This document shows positions 29,176 through 38,700 of a stretch of DNA of 64,000 nt, piece after piece. The stretch is from contig NZ_JMEX01000008.1 of NCBI RefSeq assembly GCF_000760735.1, positions 1,517,502 through 1,581,501 of the forward strand, written 5' to 3'. Under the pieces are notes generated by a model that was not told where the DNA came from, searched no databases, and saw nothing but the letters and a program-made list of their open reading frames with translations. Every line of letters begins with the position of its first letter. The first letter of the stretch is position 1. The position numbers and the translations under genes are program-made. This DNA is from Rhodococcoides fascians A44A (lineage in GTDB: Bacteria; Actinomycetota; Actinomycetes; Mycobacteriales; Mycobacteriaceae).

Positions 29176-29450
29176 CGGCACCGGACGAGGCAGACACAGG
29201 CGATGAGCTACGGCGAGCTGCTCTCGCTTCCGCTTGGTTCGCCGCCGCAGATGTCGCGCATCTCGATACACACGAAGTCGAGGACCTCGGTGCCGGCAGT
29301 GAGATAGAGGACGCGCTGGCCGCCGGAAAGACACTCAGCGAAGTTGCGCGGTCCACCGGGTACACCGAGGCCGTCGCCTCAGACCTTCTGGGCAAGTTCC
29401 GAAAGTTTCGCGAGATTCTCGCGGTGCGCGACCAAATTCCCCTGTTCTGA
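29172..29450 (+). CDS. small hypothetical protein coupled to the DnaB-N gene
   Basis: A 92-residue acidic protein starting by ATGA overlap with the DnaB-like gene. The C-terminal part (GKTLSEVARSTGYTEAVASDLLGKFRKFREIL) could form a helix-turn-helix. No family recognised. Coupling suggests a joint role with the helicase-domain protein, perhaps in replication of the element. Confidence 0.6.
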   Translation: MTAPDEADTGDELRRAALASAWFAAADVAHLDTHEVEDLGAGSEIEDALAAGKTLSEVARSTGYTEAVASDLLGKFRKFREILAVRDQIPLF

Positions 29451-29504
29451 GCAACTTTCCACCCACACCTCGCATTGCCGCTATGACTCGAAGAGGCCGA
29501 CGCC

Positions 29505-29840
29505 ATGAACTTCATCCGCATCGACACCGACCGAGGCACCCTTTACGGGCCATCCTTCGCCGAGACGCTGACGCACTTTTTCGGACAGAACCAGCACGTC
29601 GAATGGGAATGCCACAAGCTGACTGCCGGATACTCAGGTGGGCGATGCACAGTGTCGACTGCAATCCGAGTGCATCACCGAGGACAGTTGATCGTCGCAG
29701 CTCGATCCTTCGGCTCCCGGACCGTTGACGCGATCCCCGAGTGCGCAGTTCGCATCGAACCAAAATTCGCTACCGCACCGTTCGATGCACCGGCAATGCC
29801 GCGCTGGGCGTACGAGTGGGCGTATGACCTGCTGGTCTGA
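29505..29840 (+). CDS. small hypothetical protein with a decayed paralogue in the element
   Basis: A 111-residue soluble alpha/beta protein, not recognised, from ATG 29505. A mutated partial copy of its last third is found at 34342-34515 in the same window, sharing FGS..VDAIPECA and the C-terminal DNA, so the gene family has been duplicated within the element. Nothing indicates its function. Confidence 0.6.
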   Translation: MNFIRIDTDRGTLYGPSFAETLTHFFGQNQHVEWECHKLTAGYSGGRCTVSTAIRVHHRGQLIVAARSFGSRTVDAIPECAVRIEPKFATAPFDAPAMPRWAYEWAYDLLV

Positions 29841-30040
29841 ATTCACGGTATAGATCGGCCGGTACAGATCGAAAGCGAACTTGCTCCTTCGCTGCGGCGT
29901 TGACGCGGAGCGCTTCCGTGCACTGAGCAACGTTCGGTCCACGCCACAAGCCCTCCACGTGACGAAACTTCGACGAGATGTCAGAAGGTGCTGCGCAGCG
30001 CGCCGCACTCCGAACCCACCACACGAAAGGAACCCGGCCC

Positions 30041-30379
30041 GTGCCAGCGCAAGCCTGGATCACCCTCATAGTCGGCGTCTTCGCCGTCGTCGGCGTCGCC
30101 GGAACCGTCAACCAACGCACCCGAGCGGACAACCGCTCCCAATCCTGGCAACGAATCACCTGGTGCCTCGAATGCACCGTCAGCGACAACCCTGACAAAG
30201 TTGCGCTCGGCTGGACAGTGTTCGGCACCGTTGCCGCAACTCCCTTCATCGCCAAGACTGACCGTCGCACACTCCGAGCTATTGCCGACCGAGATATTGC
30301 GCCCAGCAGCGACGACCTAGCGGAAACCGACGACAACAGCGACAATGGATCTACAACACCCCGCGAGGAGCGCCCATGA
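30041..30379 (+). CDS. small membrane protein
   Basis: A 112-residue protein with one N-terminal transmembrane helix (WITLIVGVFAVVGVAGTV) and a second weaker hydrophobic segment, then an acidic tail. Start GTG 30041 is chosen for the GAAAGGA site upstream. Its end overlaps the next small gene. Function unknown. Confidence 0.55.
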   Translation: MPAQAWITLIVGVFAVVGVAGTVNQRTRADNRSQSWQRITWCLECTVSDNPDKVALGWTVFGTVAATPFIAKTDRRTLRAIADRDIAPSSDDLAETDDNSDNGSTTPREERP

Positions 30380-30543
30380 CCACCACCGAACCACGCCGGG
30401 CCTGGACTCCCGAGCAACGCCGGAAGGTCCGCGCGGCAGCCGCAGGAGCCTCGATCAAGCTCCGCGAGTACGACAACGATCCAGTCCCGCAGTGGCTACG
30501 CGACGTTGCCGCAGGCAAAGACATCAAGTCGGCGACTGACTGA
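30376..30543 (+). CDS. short basic hypothetical protein, 55 residues
   Basis: MTTTEPRRAWTPEQRRKVRA begins a 55-residue protein whose ATG overlaps the preceding stop. The body has a helix rich in Arg and Ala followed by VPQWLRDVAAGKDIKSATD. The tight overlap and the hairpin after its stop support it as the last gene of the unit. Function unknown. Confidence 0.55.
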   Translation: MTTTEPRRAWTPEQRRKVRAAAAGASIKLREYDNDPVPQWLRDVAAGKDIKSATD

Positions 30544-30562
30544 CTACCCCATCAACCCGACA

Positions 30563-30589
30563 AGGCCCGCCCAACCGAGGGACGGGCCT
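30563..30589 (+). terminator. terminator hairpin after the small-gene operon
   Basis: AGGCCCGCCC-AACCGA-GGGACGGGCCT forms a stem of 10 pairs with one bulge, 20 bp after the stop of the 55-residue gene. It also faces the convergent lsr2 gene. Confidence 0.6.
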
Positions 30590-30734
30590 CCGTCATGTCG
30601 TGCACGACGGGAATCGATGCCGTCGACTATGCAGAACGAGTTGCCGCCATGCGGGCAGCAGGCAAATGGAACTCCACTGCCCGTCCTGCCGCAGACCGGT
30701 CAGCAGAGAGAATATGAAGCCGCCGCTCGCGTGG

Positions 30735-30760
30735 CTGACAGGCGGCTCGCCGCCTGTCAG
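30735..30760 (-). terminator. perfect hairpin at the end of lsr2
   Basis: CTGACAGGCGG-CTCG-CCGCCTGTCAG, an 11-bp perfect stem with a 4-base loop, containing the lsr2 stop codon. A probable intrinsic terminator without a T-run. Confidence 0.65.
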
Positions 30761-31125
30761 TGTGCGGCGTTGTACGCCTCTTCGATGTCGGCCGGGATGC
30801 GGCCGCGTTCGCTGATCTCGTACCCCTGATCGAATGCCCACTGCCGAATCGCACGTGTCTGCTCTGGATCACGCTTGGCTGACCCGTCGGCAGCGGCAGC
30901 GGATGACGCGGCAGCGGGGGAGGGCTTACGCTTGCGGCCACCGACCCGCGTCGCGTGTCCTACGTAGTAGTCGAGCTTCTTGTGAAACTCGTTCGCGTTC
31001 TTCGCTTTCAGGTCGATCGAGTACTCGACGCCGTTGATGGCGAACTCGATAGTCTCGCCGGATTCGTCGTCGATGACCGAACCGTCGATATCGTCCACCA
31101 GTTGGGTTGTCACTCGTTTGGCCAC
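30757..31125 (-). CDS. lsr2: Lsr2-family nucleoid-associated protein (H-NS-like silencer)
   Basis: A 122-residue protein starting at GTG 31125 (AKRVTTQLVDDIDGS), with GAAAGG upstream; the longer upstream frame is not supported. The N-terminal dimerisation domain is followed by a low-complexity basic/Ala linker and the DNA-binding domain ending QWAFDQGYEISERGRIPADI, with the RGR minor-groove motif. Lsr2 bridges AT-rich DNA and silences foreign genes. This copy lies inside the mobile element and so is likely a second paralogue next to a chromosomal one. Confidence 0.93.
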   Translation of the reverse strand: MAKRVTTQLVDDIDGSVIDDESGETIEFAINGVEYSIDLKAKNANEFHKKLDYYVGHATRVGGRKRKPSPAAASSAAAADGSAKRDPEQTRAIRQWAFDQGYEISERGRIPADIEEAYNAAH

Positions 31126-31600
31126 AGTGGAGAACCTTTCATCGATGCATTCGTAATGCGCAACCGCATTCGTATTCATGATCGTAACCACTACTCGCCG
31201 CCGGAAACTCGGTGGAAGCTCCCCGCTGTGCGTGTTAGCGTAAATCGGTCGTGTGCGATATTGAAAATCATGTACGTGAGGTGAGTTGATGGTTGCCGCT
31301 GAGGCCAGTACTTCGCGATGCACCCGACCGTCCTCGCAGGCCAGGTCTGTCTGATTTTTCTCCTTGCGCGACTGGCACGGGGTGCGTCGTTGAATGTTCG
31401 CCACCGAGTGCCCTACTCACGGACACGCGGAACATCGACCCGACCGAGCGTAAGACAGCAAAATTCGTCGTCACCCGTGCGGTGAGACACCAGCGGTGTG
31501 CGCGAAGGCGGCCCGATGCCTGCGCCGGAGGTTCGACGAGAAACGTCTCCGAACGCAACGCCCAGCTAGCTTTGCACCTACATCGAGGGAGTCAAAAACT
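31126..31600. other. 475-bp region between lsr2 and the acetyltransferase gene
   Basis: Divergent promoters are expected here. On the lsr2 side two copies of GCATTCGTA(A/T)T at 31147-31157 and 31166-31176 form AT-richer repeats within 50 bp of the start codon, possible autoregulatory sites. No gene is supported in the rest. Confidence 0.5.
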
Positions 31601-32119
31601 ATGCTCGACAACAACACCCGATGGACCACTCGCACCGAGACGAACGCCGACATCGCCGCTGTCCGCGCGGTCAATCTCGCAGCTTTCGACACCGAGGAAG
31701 AAGCCGACCTCGTCGACTCCTTGCGTCGTGACCGAGCCTGGATCGACGAACTATCGGTCGTCAGCGTGGACGAGGCCGGCAAGGTTGTGGGCTACGCCTT
31801 GTTGACTCGGTGCCACATCGGAGATACGCCCGCACTGTGCCTCGCGCCGTGCGCCGTTCTGCCCGACAACCAGAACACCGGTGCCGGATCGGCAGCCACT
31901 CGAGCAGCGCTGACGGCCGCCAGAAACGCGGGTGAGCAGTACGTGACCGTCCTCGGACATCCGACGTACTACCCGCGGTTCGGATTCGAGCGAGCATCGA
32001 AGCACGGCGTGCACATGAACATCGACGTGCCCGGCGAAGCGTTGATGGTGCTCGCACTCGGAGATCGCCCGGTTCCTGCCGGCGCGATCTCCTATGCAGC
32101 AGCATTCGGTGAGATCTAG
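31601..32119 (+). CDS. GNAT family N-acetyltransferase
   Basis: A 172-residue enzyme predicted to transfer an acetyl group from acetyl-CoA. The pattern fits the YhbS-type GNAT subfamily: TRTETNADIAAVRAVNLAAF, VVGYALLTRC, APCAVLPDNQNTGAGSAATRAAL as the acetyl-CoA loop, and VTVLGHPTYYPRFGFERA. The substrate is unknown. ATG 31601 has a GAGGGA site. A strong inverted repeat follows the stop. Confidence 0.88.
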   Translation: MLDNNTRWTTRTETNADIAAVRAVNLAAFDTEEEADLVDSLRRDRAWIDELSVVSVDEAGKVVGYALLTRCHIGDTPALCLAPCAVLPDNQNTGAGSAATRAALTAARNAGEQYVTVLGHPTYYPRFGFERASKHGVHMNIDVPGEALMVLALGDRPVPAGAISYAAAFGEI

Positions 32120-32148
32120 AACGCGATAGAGATCCTGCGATTCCGAGA

Positions 32149-32179
32149 ACCGGGTGCGTCCACTGTGGACGTACCCGGT
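32149..32179 (+). terminator. 15-bp inverted repeat after the acetyltransferase gene
   Basis: ACCGGGTGCGTCCAC and GTGGACGTACCCGGT pair over 15 positions with one G-T. It lies 30 bp after the stop and probably terminates transcription between the convergent acetyltransferase and PrsW genes. Confidence 0.6.
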
Positions 32180-32384
32180 ATTCGGTTGCCATCCAACGGT
32201 TCCGTGCCTCGAGAGACGACACGTCCGATCTCGTAAGAGGCAAGGGCGGCGAATGAGGTTGTCCCTCACGAAAGATGTGGCAAGACTCGACTGGTCCGTA
32301 GATCAGGCTTTCGTGAAGCCACCCATTCCCGGATCGTCCGAGTCTGCGGAATCGCGGCTGACAGCCAGGCGCGAGATCGAGTAG

Positions 32385-33596
32385 TCAGAGGGCCCGGGTT
32401 AGTTCTGAATCAGTTCGGAGGCGTTTCACCTCGGCGCGGGAGTGTCGGACGGCCTCTGTGTCTGAGCTCTTGTCGCGCGCGACGTCGTGTGCAAGGTCGA
32501 GGATTGCTCGTCGGAGATGCTTACGCGCCTTGCGGGACCGCCGATTCGAAGCGGCTTTCTCGAATGCCTTCCGTGCCTTCTTCTCCAGCACGCCCTCGAC
32601 CTCGGTATCGGTGAGATGTCCGGCCTCGACTTCGGGGGCGAGGATGTCGCGGACGAATTGGTACTCGCGCGGCGCAGCACGGCGGAACGCGATGGTCAGT
32701 ACCGTGAATCCGAGGGCGATCGAGACGAACCAGACGCCGAAGACGGCCAGGCCGTTGCCGCCGCTGAGGCCACCCGCGTCGTCCCACATGAAGTGCAACA
32801 ACATTCCGGTTGCCACGAACGCGAGACCCCGTCCGATTCTGCGGGGTTGAGCGTCGGTCCCGATCAGGTAGAGAACTCCACCGCAGACCAACGCACTGAA
32901 CAGGGGGTGGGATATGAAGCTGACCGCGATCCGGGTAAAGGACATCTGCACGGCATTGCCGAACGGGTCGGTCCCGAACGACCCAGCAGACGCGGTCGCG
33001 GAGTAGAGAAAGTCCTCGAATACGGCGAATCCGAGTCCGATGAAGGCTCCGATGATCAAGCCGTCGTTTGCGGTTCGGACCAAGCGCGGAGCGAGGCCCA
33101 TCAGAAGCACGAATCCGCAGAGCTTGGCTGCTTCCTCGGTGATCGGTGCCGTCGCACCTGCGGCCCAGTTGGCACTCCAGACTTGGCCGAAGAGCTTGGG
33201 GTAGATGCCGAGCATCGCGGTGTTCACGGTCATGGCGAAGGCGAACGTCGCGGGAATTGCGCCCCACAGCAGCGCAGCTGCAATGAGCGTGCCGGGCTGA
33301 CGTTCCCACCGGTCGATGTGGCGGAACCACGCGAACCAGGCGAGACCGCACAGGCCGCAGAGGACGGCCGCTATCGCGAACCCGTCGGCGTAGAACCCGG
33401 CCTTCGGAGCGAAGAATGACCAGGCTTGTACAGCACCGAGGGCGGTGAGAGCGGTAAACACCCAGAACGAGAAATTGTGAGGTTGGAAGAACTCGAATCG
33501 TTCGCCCCAGCCGGAGATCTTCACAGCGTCGTCCTGGCGTCGCAGCGCATCGGTAGCCGATGGATCCGTCGACGTCTCGATTGCGTTGTCGCTCAT
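32385..33596 (-). CDS. PrsW family intramembrane metalloprotease
   Basis: A 403-residue polytopic membrane protein. Motifs of the PrsW/CAAX-protease superfamily are present in order: ITEEAAK (EExxK), VFEDFLYS, ISHPLFSALVCG and LLHFMWDDAGG, lying in or next to membrane helices. PrsW in Bacillus cleaves an anti-sigma factor; the substrate here is unknown. The C-terminus is a charged helical cytoplasmic tail. It is translationally coupled (ATGA) to the upstream membrane-anchored gene, a possible partner or substrate. Confidence 0.9.
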   Translation of the reverse strand: MSDNAIETSTDPSATDALRRQDDAVKISGWGERFEFFQPHNFSFWVFTALTALGAVQAWSFFAPKAGFYADGFAIAAVLCGLCGLAWFAWFRHIDRWERQPGTLIAAALLWGAIPATFAFAMTVNTAMLGIYPKLFGQVWSANWAAGATAPITEEAAKLCGFVLLMGLAPRLVRTANDGLIIGAFIGLGFAVFEDFLYSATASAGSFGTDPFGNAVQMSFTRIAVSFISHPLFSALVCGGVLYLIGTDAQPRRIGRGLAFVATGMLLHFMWDDAGGLSGGNGLAVFGVWFVSIALGFTVLTIAFRRAAPREYQFVRDILAPEVEAGHLTDTEVEGVLEKKARKAFEKAASNRRSRKARKHLRRAILDLAHDVARDKSSDTEAVRHSRAEVKRLRTDSELTRAL

Positions 33597-34225
33597 CGGT
33601 TGTTCCCGTCCGTGCTGCGGATGCTGGTGATCATGTCTCGGATGTTCTCGGCGGCTGCAGTCATCTGGGCGGGTGGGCCGTATGCCGTGATCTGCAGGCC
33701 GGTCCCGTCGATGACGAAGGTCGCCGCCAGACCGTCTCCTCGGATGCTGCTGTAGGGCGCAAGGACGCCGGGTTCTCCGGTCACCGTCGTGAGGTTGGTT
33801 CGATCGCCCTCGACCTGAAAGGAAGGATCACTGGTACGAGAGGTGACCTTCGCTGTCTGGTCCAGTAGTTGGGACGGAGTGCCGTCGAAGGAGTCCGACG
33901 AGATCTGAAACGTCACACCGTCGCCGGCGAGAATGACGTCGCCGGATTTCTGTACCGATTCGCCTGGGTCGACTCGAAAACCGCTTTCGACGTTCCAGCC
34001 TGCGGTGGGGGTGAATTCGATGGCGTCGGTGAGGGCGAGTTGCTCGCCTGCCTCGGTCGGATCGTCCCAGGCGAGAGATGAGTCGATTCTCGGTACGACG
34101 ATGGTCAGGACCACGAAGACCGCGATGACGAACAGTGCGGCTGGAAGTGATCGTATGTCGAGGCCGAGCACACGGTGTTCGGCCGGCACCCGCGCCCTGT
34201 GCTTGCTGGGTTGGGTCAGTGTCAC
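33593..34225 (-). CDS. membrane-anchored hypothetical protein upstream of PrsW
   Basis: A 210-residue protein with a basic N-terminus, one transmembrane helix (SLPAALFVIAVFVVLTIVV) at about residues 28-46, and an exported domain of about 160 residues. The domain contains TPTAGWNVESGF and a C-terminal helix, recalling lipid- or ligand-binding folds, but I recognise no family. Its stop overlaps the PrsW start. Orientation and coupling make it a plausible substrate or regulator of the protease. Confidence 0.7.
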   Translation of the reverse strand: MTLTQPSKHRARVPAEHRVLGLDIRSLPAALFVIAVFVVLTIVVPRIDSSLAWDDPTEAGEQLALTDAIEFTPTAGWNVESGFRVDPGESVQKSGDVILAGDGVTFQISSDSFDGTPSQLLDQTAKVTSRTSDPSFQVEGDRTNLTTVTGEPGVLAPYSSIRGDGLAATFVIDGTGLQITAYGPPAQMTAAAENIRDMITSIRSTDGNNR

Positions 34226-34341
34226 AGGCGCGTCTCTCCCTGTTCGGTGCCTTTACACATTCATTGGACATCGCAGATGTTACTTCGGCGTCGACCTTGA
34301 TGTCGGCTGCCGCCTCCGAGTTTCACAGTCACGAATCAACA

Positions 34342-34515
34342 ATGCCGCATCGCTCCCGACAACAAGTCCTCACGCTCGACCCGTTCGGCTCCTGCGGTGT
34401 CGACGCAATTCCCGAGTGCGCCGCTTGCAGCACATCGAATTCTGTTCCCGCACCGTTGGATGCAACTGTGTTTCCTTGCGGGTTGCACGAGTAGGCACGT
34501 GACCTGCTGACCTGA
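34342..34515 (+). pseudogene. decayed partial copy of the 111-residue gene at 29505
   Basis: The DNA aligns with 29669-29840: both encode FGS..VDAIPECA and APLDA/APFDA, and both end in GACCTGCTG and a TGA. In this copy a TAG (34492) replaces the TGG codon of the intact gene, and there is no 5' part. It is therefore a truncated, mutated paralogue. Confidence 0.6.
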
Positions 34516-34660
34516 CACGCATGCAATAGCACGATCGTGGAACACCAAACGCACACGAGCACGAGCGCTGCGAAGGCGAAGTGGTGCGTACCCGTGAACC
34601 CGCATGGGGCAATATCCGGACTACGCCGGGAAAATCGCCACGCGACGAAGCCTCGCTTCG

Positions 34661-34867
34661 TTATGGAAGGGTGCTGCGCAATGCGCCAATAGTGGCGGCG
34701 ACGAAAAATGCAAACAAGATCGAAGCAACAATCACGCTGATGCGGAACACGCCCGCGGCGATGACTCCCGTTGCCCGCAGAGGAGCGAACCGCCAACCAG
34801 TCTCTGACTTACCAGCGCGCCACAGCGCTCCTGCGACGATCAATCCGATGGCAACAAATGCGATCAC
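34661..34867 (-). CDS. small two-helix membrane protein
   Basis: A 68-residue protein with two hydrophobic segments (MIAFVAIGLIVAGALW and AAGVFRISVIVASILFAFFVAATIGAL) and a short basic loop. Its ATG overlaps the stop of the coiled-coil gene upstream on the same strand. No family recognised. Confidence 0.55.
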   Translation of the reverse strand: MIAFVAIGLIVAGALWRAGKSETGWRFAPLRATGVIAAGVFRISVIVASILFAFFVAATIGALRSTLP

Positions 34868-35397
34868 GGTCGTTCACCTCCTACCGCGATGCTGCGTCCG
34901 CCCTCGCCATCTGCCCACGAGTCTTCATCTCTCGAGGGCTCGGCAGCGGCGATCGATGCGGAATCTCCAGGGCTCTCGACACTCTCTTCCGTGCTACTCG
35001 TGCCACCCGCGTCAATCTCTGCAGCCGGATCGACGTTGGACCGGACTGTCGCACGTGCCGCCATCGTCGATTTGACCAAGCGCGTCGCTTCTGGCACTGA
35101 AAGATCCACCAAGGCCGCAATGCTCGCGTATGTCTCACCGCGTTTCTTCAGCTCGGCAAGTGCTCTTGCGCGCCGCTCGCGCGCCGCATCAAGTTTGGTT
35201 TCCGCGTCCCGCCGCAACCTCTCGATCCTCGAGGTCACATCGTCATTGATTTTTTGTTCGTCGCGAGTGGCATCGAAATATGAAATCAAATCCTGCTCCT
35301 GATTCTTCAAACGCAACTGTGCGTCCGACAATCGCTGCGCATTCGCCCGCCGAGCCCGTTCCCGAGCGCTGACCGGTCCACCGTTCGAGGGAGTCAT
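34864..35397 (-). CDS. coiled-coil/helix-turn-helix hypothetical protein divergent from traA
   Basis: A 177-residue protein starting at ATG 35397. The first 110 residues are strongly charged and predicted to form a coiled coil (RLRRDAETKLDAARERRARALAELKK). Next comes a helix-turn-helix-like ETYASIAALVDLSVPEATRLVKS, and then an acidic Ser-rich tail. It could bind DNA near the candidate oriT between it and traA, as accessory relaxosome proteins do; that is inference from position. Confidence 0.6.
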   Translation of the reverse strand: MTPSNGGPVSARERARRANAQRLSDAQLRLKNQEQDLISYFDATRDEQKINDDVTSRIERLRRDAETKLDAARERRARALAELKKRGETYASIAALVDLSVPEATRLVKSTMAARATVRSNVDPAAEIDAGGTSSTEESVESPGDSASIAAAEPSRDEDSWADGEGGRSIAVGGERP

Positions 35398-35725
35398 ACG
35401 AGACAGGCTACCGCCGACATGCCGGCCGGCGAAAGAGTGTCTCGTACCCACGTTCGCCCTGATTCGTCTGTCCTGCTGCAGCTTTCGTCCCCCAAGGTCC
35501 ATGTACGTTCTGATTCGTCCGAAATGCAGATACTATCGACTTCGGATTTCTTGTGACTGTTTGCGAAATGACAAACTAAACGCCACACACCTCTTGCACT
35601 ATTAGTGTCCATGGGCGGAATCTGCGTACTATCGCGACTGTGCCGCGCGATTCCGAAGCAGATTTCGAGCGAGATCGACCCGTGAGATCTCGTCGCGCAC
35701 CGGCTCGTCGGCGGCGGTGCCCGCG
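35398..35725. other. candidate oriT / divergent promoter region upstream of traA
   Basis: No gene. It holds repeats: CTGATTCGTC at 35459 and 35510, TACTATCG at about 35530 and 35627, and an imperfect inverted repeat GAATCTGC (35618) / GCAGATTT (35658). Intergenic regions directly upstream of MobF relaxase genes often contain oriT. No nic site can be assigned by eye. Confidence 0.45.
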
Positions 35726-38700
35726 ATGATGACCGTTCACGCGCTGCACGCCGGCGACGGCTACACCTACCTCACCCGCGAGGTCGCCAGCGACGACATC
35801 CGCCGCGAACGCGGCCAGGACCTCACCGACTACTACGCCGCTGACGGCACCGAACCGGGCATGTGGGGAGGGCGGGCCTCGGCCGAGCTCGGCGTGTCCG
35901 GATACGTCCGCGAGGACCAGATGAAGGCGCTGTTCGGGGAGGGCCTGCATCCCGAAGCCCAGGCGTTGATCGAGGCCGCCGTCCTCGACGGTACGAAGGC
36001 GAACGCGGCGATCGAGAGTGTGAGGCTCGGACGCAAGTTCGCGAGTTTCCGCAATGAGGTGCCGCTGATGAAGCGCATCCGCGCCGAGATCGACAACGAT
36101 CGCGCCGCCGGCGGAAAGCCGCTCACCGCTGAGCAGTGCCAGCAGATCCGCTACCGCATCGGAGCCGACGAGTTCCACCGCGAAGTCGGCCGATCACCGG
36201 CCAGCGAAGCCGAACTCGTCCGCTACATCGCCTCGCAGCAACGCCGCGAACGCCAACCCGTCGCCGGCTACGACTGCGTGTTCACTCCACAGAAATCTGT
36301 CTCGGTTCTCTGGGGCCTGGGCGACGACGACACCCGTGTCGCGATCGAGCGCGCACACAGCGCCGCGGTGAGCGATGTCATCGGCTGGGTCGAGGACAAC
36401 GCCTCCTACACCCGTGTCGGCAAAGCCGGTGTCGGACAGATCGAATCGACCGGCCTGATGTACACCCGGTTCGATCACCGCGACAACCGCAACGGCGACC
36501 CGAACCTGCACACCCACGTCGCGATCTCCACCAAAGTGCAAGGCGTCGACGGCAAATGGCGCAGCCTCGACGGCCGCGTGCTGCACAAGCTCGCCGTCGC
36601 CGCATCCGAGCGCTACAACACCCTCATCGAGGAGTACGTCACCCGCGAGCTCGGCACCGTGTTCGCCGACCGACCCGGCACCGGAATCAACAAGCGGGCA
36701 GTCCGTGAAATCGAGGGCATCCCCACCGCACTGCTCAGCGAGTTCTCCCGCCGCGACGCCATCGAGTCACGCCTCGAGAAGCTCGTCTCGGACTACCGCA
36801 AAACCCACGGCAAAGACGCCTCGACCGCGATGCAGATGCGCCTCGCCGATCAAGCGACCCTGGAAACCCGCAATGAGAAAGCACCCCCGAAATCTCTCGG
36901 TGCCCAACGCGCGGAATGGCGCGAACGCGCGCTCGACGTCGTGGGCCGACGCGCCCTGAACTCAGCCTTGAAAACGAGCATTGGGAACACGATCACCGTC
37001 ACCGATGCCGCCGCGATCGACCACCGCGAAATCGCCCGCACCGCCGTCGCACGAATCGCACAGCAACGCTCGAGCTGGAACCGCTGGCACATCCAAGCTG
37101 AGGTCCAACGACAACTGCGGCCGCTGGTGTTCGCCACCGCGGCCGAGCGCGACGCGGTAGCCGAGAAGGTCACCGAAGCCGCGCTCGGCGGGGAGTCGAT
37201 CCGGCTGACTCGCCAGGTCGATGCGACCCCGGCAGCGTTGCAGCGCAGTGACGGTGCGTCGATTCTGACCGTGCACGGCAACGAGACCTACACCAGCGCA
37301 GCGATCCTCGCCGCCGAACACCGCCTCGTCGGTGCCGCCCACACCCCGACCGCGGTCATGGCACCCGGCAACGCCTACGTCGCCGCCCTCGCCGCGCACA
37401 CCCAACGCAAGGGCTGGGATCTGGGCGCGGACAAGAAAGCACTCGTCGAGCACTTCCTGTTCTCCGGTGCCCTCCTGGCCGCCGGCGTCGGACCGGCCGG
37501 CACCGGCAAGACCACCGCCATGCGCGTCGTCGTCGACGCCTGGCGCAGTTCCGGATACAACGTGATCGCCCTCGGGCCTTCTGCAAAAGCCGCCGGCGTC
37601 CTAGGCGACGAACTCGGTGTCACCGGCCGCACCATCGCCGACGTCCTCACCCGCCACGAGAACGAACTCGACACCGGCATCACCCCGGGGTCGATGATCC
37701 TCGTCGACGAAGCGGGCATGGCCTCGACACACGATCTGGACCGGTTGACCTACATTGCTGCCGAGCACGGCGCAGTGGTCCGACTGCTCGGTGACCCGCA
37801 GCAGCTCGCCGCCGTCGACACCGGCGGCGCACTGCGGCTGGTCGCCCGGTCGAGCGCGGCACCGGAACTGGTCGACGTTCATCGCTTCCGCGACAAGGAA
37901 GAAGCCGACATCTCGCTGCGACTGCGTGACGGTGATACCTCCGTCGCCGCCTGGTACGCCGCGAAAGACCGCGTGCAGCACGGCATGGCCGACGACCTCG
38001 CCGAGAAAGTCTTCACCGCCTGGGCGAAGACCTCGGACACCGACACGACGTCGCTGATGATCGCCAGCAGCAACCACGCCGTCCGCGACCTCAACGACCG
38101 GGCCCGCACCGATCGACTCGCCAAGGGACTGGTCAAAAAAGGCGGCAACGACCTGTCCGACGGACTGCGCGCCAGCGCCGGGGACCGTATCGTCACCCGC
38201 CGCAACGACACCGGCCTGCGGGTGACCGGTACCCGCGGGGAACGAGTGCGCAACGGTGACTTGTGGACGGTCAAGACCGCGCACCGCGACGGATCGCTGA
38301 CCGTGCGCCACCTCGAACACGGCGGGCGCATCCGACTGCCGGCCGACTACGTCAAAGAGCACTGCGAGCTCGGTTACGCCGCCACCATCCACCGCTCCCA
38401 AGGGATGACCGTCGACCAGGTCCATGTGCTCGTCGACGACACCATGAACCGGCAAGCCCTCTACGTCGCCCTCACCCGTGGCCGCGACGGAAACCAGCTG
38501 TATGTGCCTATCGACCGGATCGTCGACCCGCACCTGATCCATGTGCACCCGGACAAGAAGATCGCCGACGAAGTCGTGCGGACCATCATCGGCCGCGACG
38601 GCTCGGACGTCTCGGCGACCGAACAGCAACGCGACGCCGCCGTCGCGCACCGCAAGCTCGACTACAACGTGGGCGGATACGAGTACGCGGGCGAGCTCAT

